The notes under the pieces: generated by a model
What the model was told of the DNA's origin: nothing
The model's input: the letters and a program-made list of their open reading frames with translations, nothing else
Databases searched by the model: none
Assembly (NCBI GenBank): GCA_003134785.1
Contig: PLCN01000016.1
Location: 1 to 55,439, forward strand
DNA: 55,439 nucleotides
Direction of reading: 5' to 3'
Source: Spartobacteria bacterium
Lineage (GTDB): Bacteria; Verrucomicrobiota; Verrucomicrobiia; Chthoniobacterales; UBA10450
In this document: one piece after another, positions 53,589 through 55,439 of the stretch
Layout: every line of letters begins with the position of its first letter
Numbering within the stretch: the stretch's first letter is position 1
Made by a program: the position numbers and the translations under genes

Positions 53589-55268
53589 ATGTTCGATCCG
53601 TATGTGCCAGATACGTTTCAACCGCGCCTCTTGAACCTTCCCTTGCTGATTCGCGAGCTCGAGTCGGTCGCCAGCAAGGCGGCAATTTCAGCTCGGTGGC
53701 AGCCCCACGTCAAAGCTATCCAATCTGAGATCGCCCGCGTCTTGGCCTCTGAGCGGCCGTTCCTCACGGGCATCCCGTACCTCCTTTGGGCAGCCGAGGC
53801 AGTTTGCAAGAAAACACTGCCGGAGGAAATAAAAGAGATCGCGAAGACGCTCACCGTGCACGAAAGACGTTTCCAACAATTGGCGCAAAGTGAGTTACAG
53901 GTGGCGGTGGCGGGCCTGCCACAACGCAAAGAAGCAGCGCTGCGTGCTTTGCGACGACTGGCTACGATGGCCGTTAATGCCGGTTTTCGAGAAGATGACT
54001 TCCTTGACCTCTGTGAAGACGGCAATTTCACTCGACCAGCCCTTGATTGGGTCAACGATCTAATTGGCAGGACCGATTCGTCTCGAAAGCAAAATGAACG
54101 CGATTACCGCTGTACCTTCGCGATCAACGCCGACGCCAAGTTGCTCGCGACGCTTGCACATAAGCTCCGGTTCCAAATGGAGAAGCCTGAATCTGTCCCC
54201 TCAGCGCTTACCGATTTGGCGCCGACAGCTAGTTATGTGTCGATCCAGGTTCGCGCGAAGACGCCTTCCGAGGCTCTTCAATTGGCGACTCGAACGGTGC
54301 GGCCGGCGTTGGATATTTTTAATTTTTACAGCCGCAGTTACTCGTTGACGATGTGTGCCGATGCGTTAGTCACTCCGACTGGAACGACACCGTTGTTGCT
54401 GAAGGTTGGCGCACAGTCCCTTCGGAAGCTGCCGACAAGAAGAAGTGCGCCGCGACTCGCCGCTCGCGCCGTTGAGGAAATCATGCCGCGGCTTCTCACC
54501 GGCCAAATCCTGAACGCTCTCGAACACTACACGCTTGCCCAAACAAGTTCGGCTTATCGAGTCAAACTCGTGAATCTCTGGGGTGCCATGGAGTGCCTGG
54601 CGATTACTCCAAAGGGCGGGACGGTGATGGATCGCGTGCAAGCCACAACGATTCCTATCGTGACATGGCGTCGTGTCGACAAGATCACTCGATATGTCGC
54701 AACGACTCTAACTGATTGGCGCACGAAAGGGTTTGCCACACCACTCGGACCCGGATTTGTAGCCGAAGGCGTTGTCTCAGCCGAAGAAGTCTTGCTAGCG
54801 CTATGCCGACCCGACAACCACCCAGACATTGATTCACTTCTTCGAGCGGTAGCGCCCAATCCTGCTTTGCGCAATCGAATCTTCAGTTTGTGGAAAATCT
54901 TCTCGGATCCCGATGCCCTCCTAAACGACACGCTGACCTCCCAGCAACGAACATCCTGGCAATTATTGCGTATCTACCGGGCGCGCAACCTCATCGTCCA
55001 TTACGGAGAAGAAGTATCCAACGTCCCTCACCTGCTGGACCACCTACAATACTATTTCTCCCTCACGCTTTCTCGAATTCTCGACAGCTTATCTTCTCAC
55101 GAACAATGGACTGTCGCAGATGCGGTCGCGCATTGGACACTCCGTGAAGGATATCTGCTCCATCAACTCAAACACGAGCCATCGACTCTCAGGGTGCGTG
55201 ACTTCTTCCCAAGACCCATTCGCCGGTTGGATGAAGTCTTGTGGCCACAAGTGGCGGCTAGTGGCTGA
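53589..55268 (+). CDS. Uncharacterised protein with C-terminal HEPN-like R-x4-H motif
   Basis: 559 residues from ATG 53589; the frame is open back to GTG 53493, but that codon is inside the terminator stem, and a TTG at 53574 is another option. No family recognised for the first ~400 residues, which are helical (HVKAIQSEIARVLASERPFL, RKEAALRALRRLATMAVNAG). The C-terminal third resembles HEPN/Apea-type domains: VKLVNLWGAMECLAITPKGG, then WQLLRIYRARNLIVHYGEEV with R-N-L-I-V-H, the R-x4-6-H active site of HEPN RNases, and DHLQYYFSLTLSRILDSL. HEPN proteins are common in abortive infection and toxin systems. Flanked on both sides by gene fragments. RNase function is inference. Confidence 0.75.
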   Translation: MFDPYVPDTFQPRLLNLPLLIRELESVASKAAISARWQPHVKAIQSEIARVLASERPFLTGIPYLLWAAEAVCKKTLPEEIKEIAKTLTVHERRFQQLAQSELQVAVAGLPQRKEAALRALRRLATMAVNAGFREDDFLDLCEDGNFTRPALDWVNDLIGRTDSSRKQNERDYRCTFAINADAKLLATLAHKLRFQMEKPESVPSALTDLAPTASYVSIQVRAKTPSEALQLATRTVRPALDIFNFYSRSYSLTMCADALVTPTGTTPLLLKVGAQSLRKLPTRRSAPRLAARAVEEIMPRLLTGQILNALEHYTLAQTSSAYRVKLVNLWGAMECLAITPKGGTVMDRVQATTIPIVTWRRVDKITRYVATTLTDWRTKGFATPLGPGFVAEGVVSAEEVLLALCRPDNHPDIDSLLRAVAPNPALRNRIFSLWKIFSDPDALLNDTLTSQQRTSWQLLRIYRARNLIVHYGEEVSNVPHLLDHLQYYFSLTLSRILDSLSSHEQWTVADAVAHWTLREGYLLHQLKHEPSTLRVRDFFPRPIRRLDEVLWPQVAASG

Positions 55269-55438
55269 TGCCTGGGGTGAAGCGTTTCTTCCTCCGCAGC
55301 AGGAACGACGGCGCCAAACTTCTTTACGAGCTCCTCGAGCTTCGCCACGTGGTAATCGATATTTTCGTCGCGGTTCTGCGGATCGAACGCTGAAGCGAGC
55401 TTCGCGTTTTCATACGCGGCTGGCCTGACCCCAATTGC
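55163..55438 (-). other. Unrecognised partial reading frame at right edge
   Basis: On the minus strand a frame enters from the right edge (55438) and reads YENAKLASAFDPQNRDENID, then YHVAKLEELVKKFGAVVPAA, which looks like real coding sequence, ending at a stop at 55163. The last ~35 codons overlap the HEPN-like gene antisense and look non-native. It is probably the 3' part of a gene outside the window, cut or extended by the insertion of the HEPN-like gene. I cannot name it. Confidence 0.35.
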
Positions 55439-55439
55439 T

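Overview
The window looks like a chromosomal segment of a GC-rich, free-living, soil-type bacterium. Gene content fits Verrucomicrobiota (Chthoniobacterales / Candidatus Udaeobacter-like): tandem 'acidobacterial duplicated orphan permease' (ADOP) type MacB permeases, long glycosyltransferase fusion proteins, weak Shine-Dalgarno usage, and several families of palindromic intergenic hairpins. This placement is inference from content; there is no rRNA or tRNA gene here to confirm it. Most genes are on the minus strand.

Region 1 (1-12.1 kb, all minus) is an efflux and signalling locus. In transcription order it holds a sigma-54-type response regulator (12104-10758), a NtrY-like histidine kinase (10700-9369), a textbook sigma-54 promoter (9170-9185), a 104-residue one-TM protein, a MacA/HlyD-like adaptor, a MacB/LolD-like ATPase and three consecutive ADOP permeases, the last running off the left edge. 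The natural reading is that kinase and regulator switch on the efflux operon through the sigma-54 promoter between them.

Region 2 (12.2-20.1 kb) is mainly housekeeping: a comM/yifB - cyclophilin - M20 peptidase operon with 4-nt start/stop overlaps, a secreted one-heme CxxCH protein, a group 1/2 sigma-70 factor and pyruvate kinase.

Region 3 (20.2-37.5 kb) is an accessory glycan region: four methyltransferases, a secreted parallel beta-helix protein, a broken membrane glycosyltransferase gene, an IS3-type transposase remnant, and four genes with unusual architecture. Two neighbours (25378-26586 and 26593-29283) carry four copies of a ~125-residue domain that I do not recognise. Two others (29371-32265 and 32270-36307) carry the same GT4 and GT2 modules in permuted order. 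This is the best candidate for an undescribed system.

Region 4 (37.6-53 kb) is mixed: a DUF4142 gene with a frameshift in an A7 run, a TPR protein, mutS, a class IV aminotransferase homologue that appears to lack the PLP lysine, next to a P-loop sulfotransferase-like gene, a 3D-domain protein, an S9 peptidase, a secreted HNH-like protein, two paralogous secreted cysteine-amidase-like proteins, a glutathionyl-hydroquinone reductase, a hybrid histidine kinase and a DUF2459 lipoprotein.

Region 5 (53.1-55.4 kb) is gene debris (an ADOP permease tail and an unrecognised minus-strand fragment at the right edge) flanking a 559-residue protein with a C-terminal HEPN-like R-x4-H motif, a possible RNase or defence gene. 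I saw no CRISPR array, rRNA, tRNA or complete insertion sequence.
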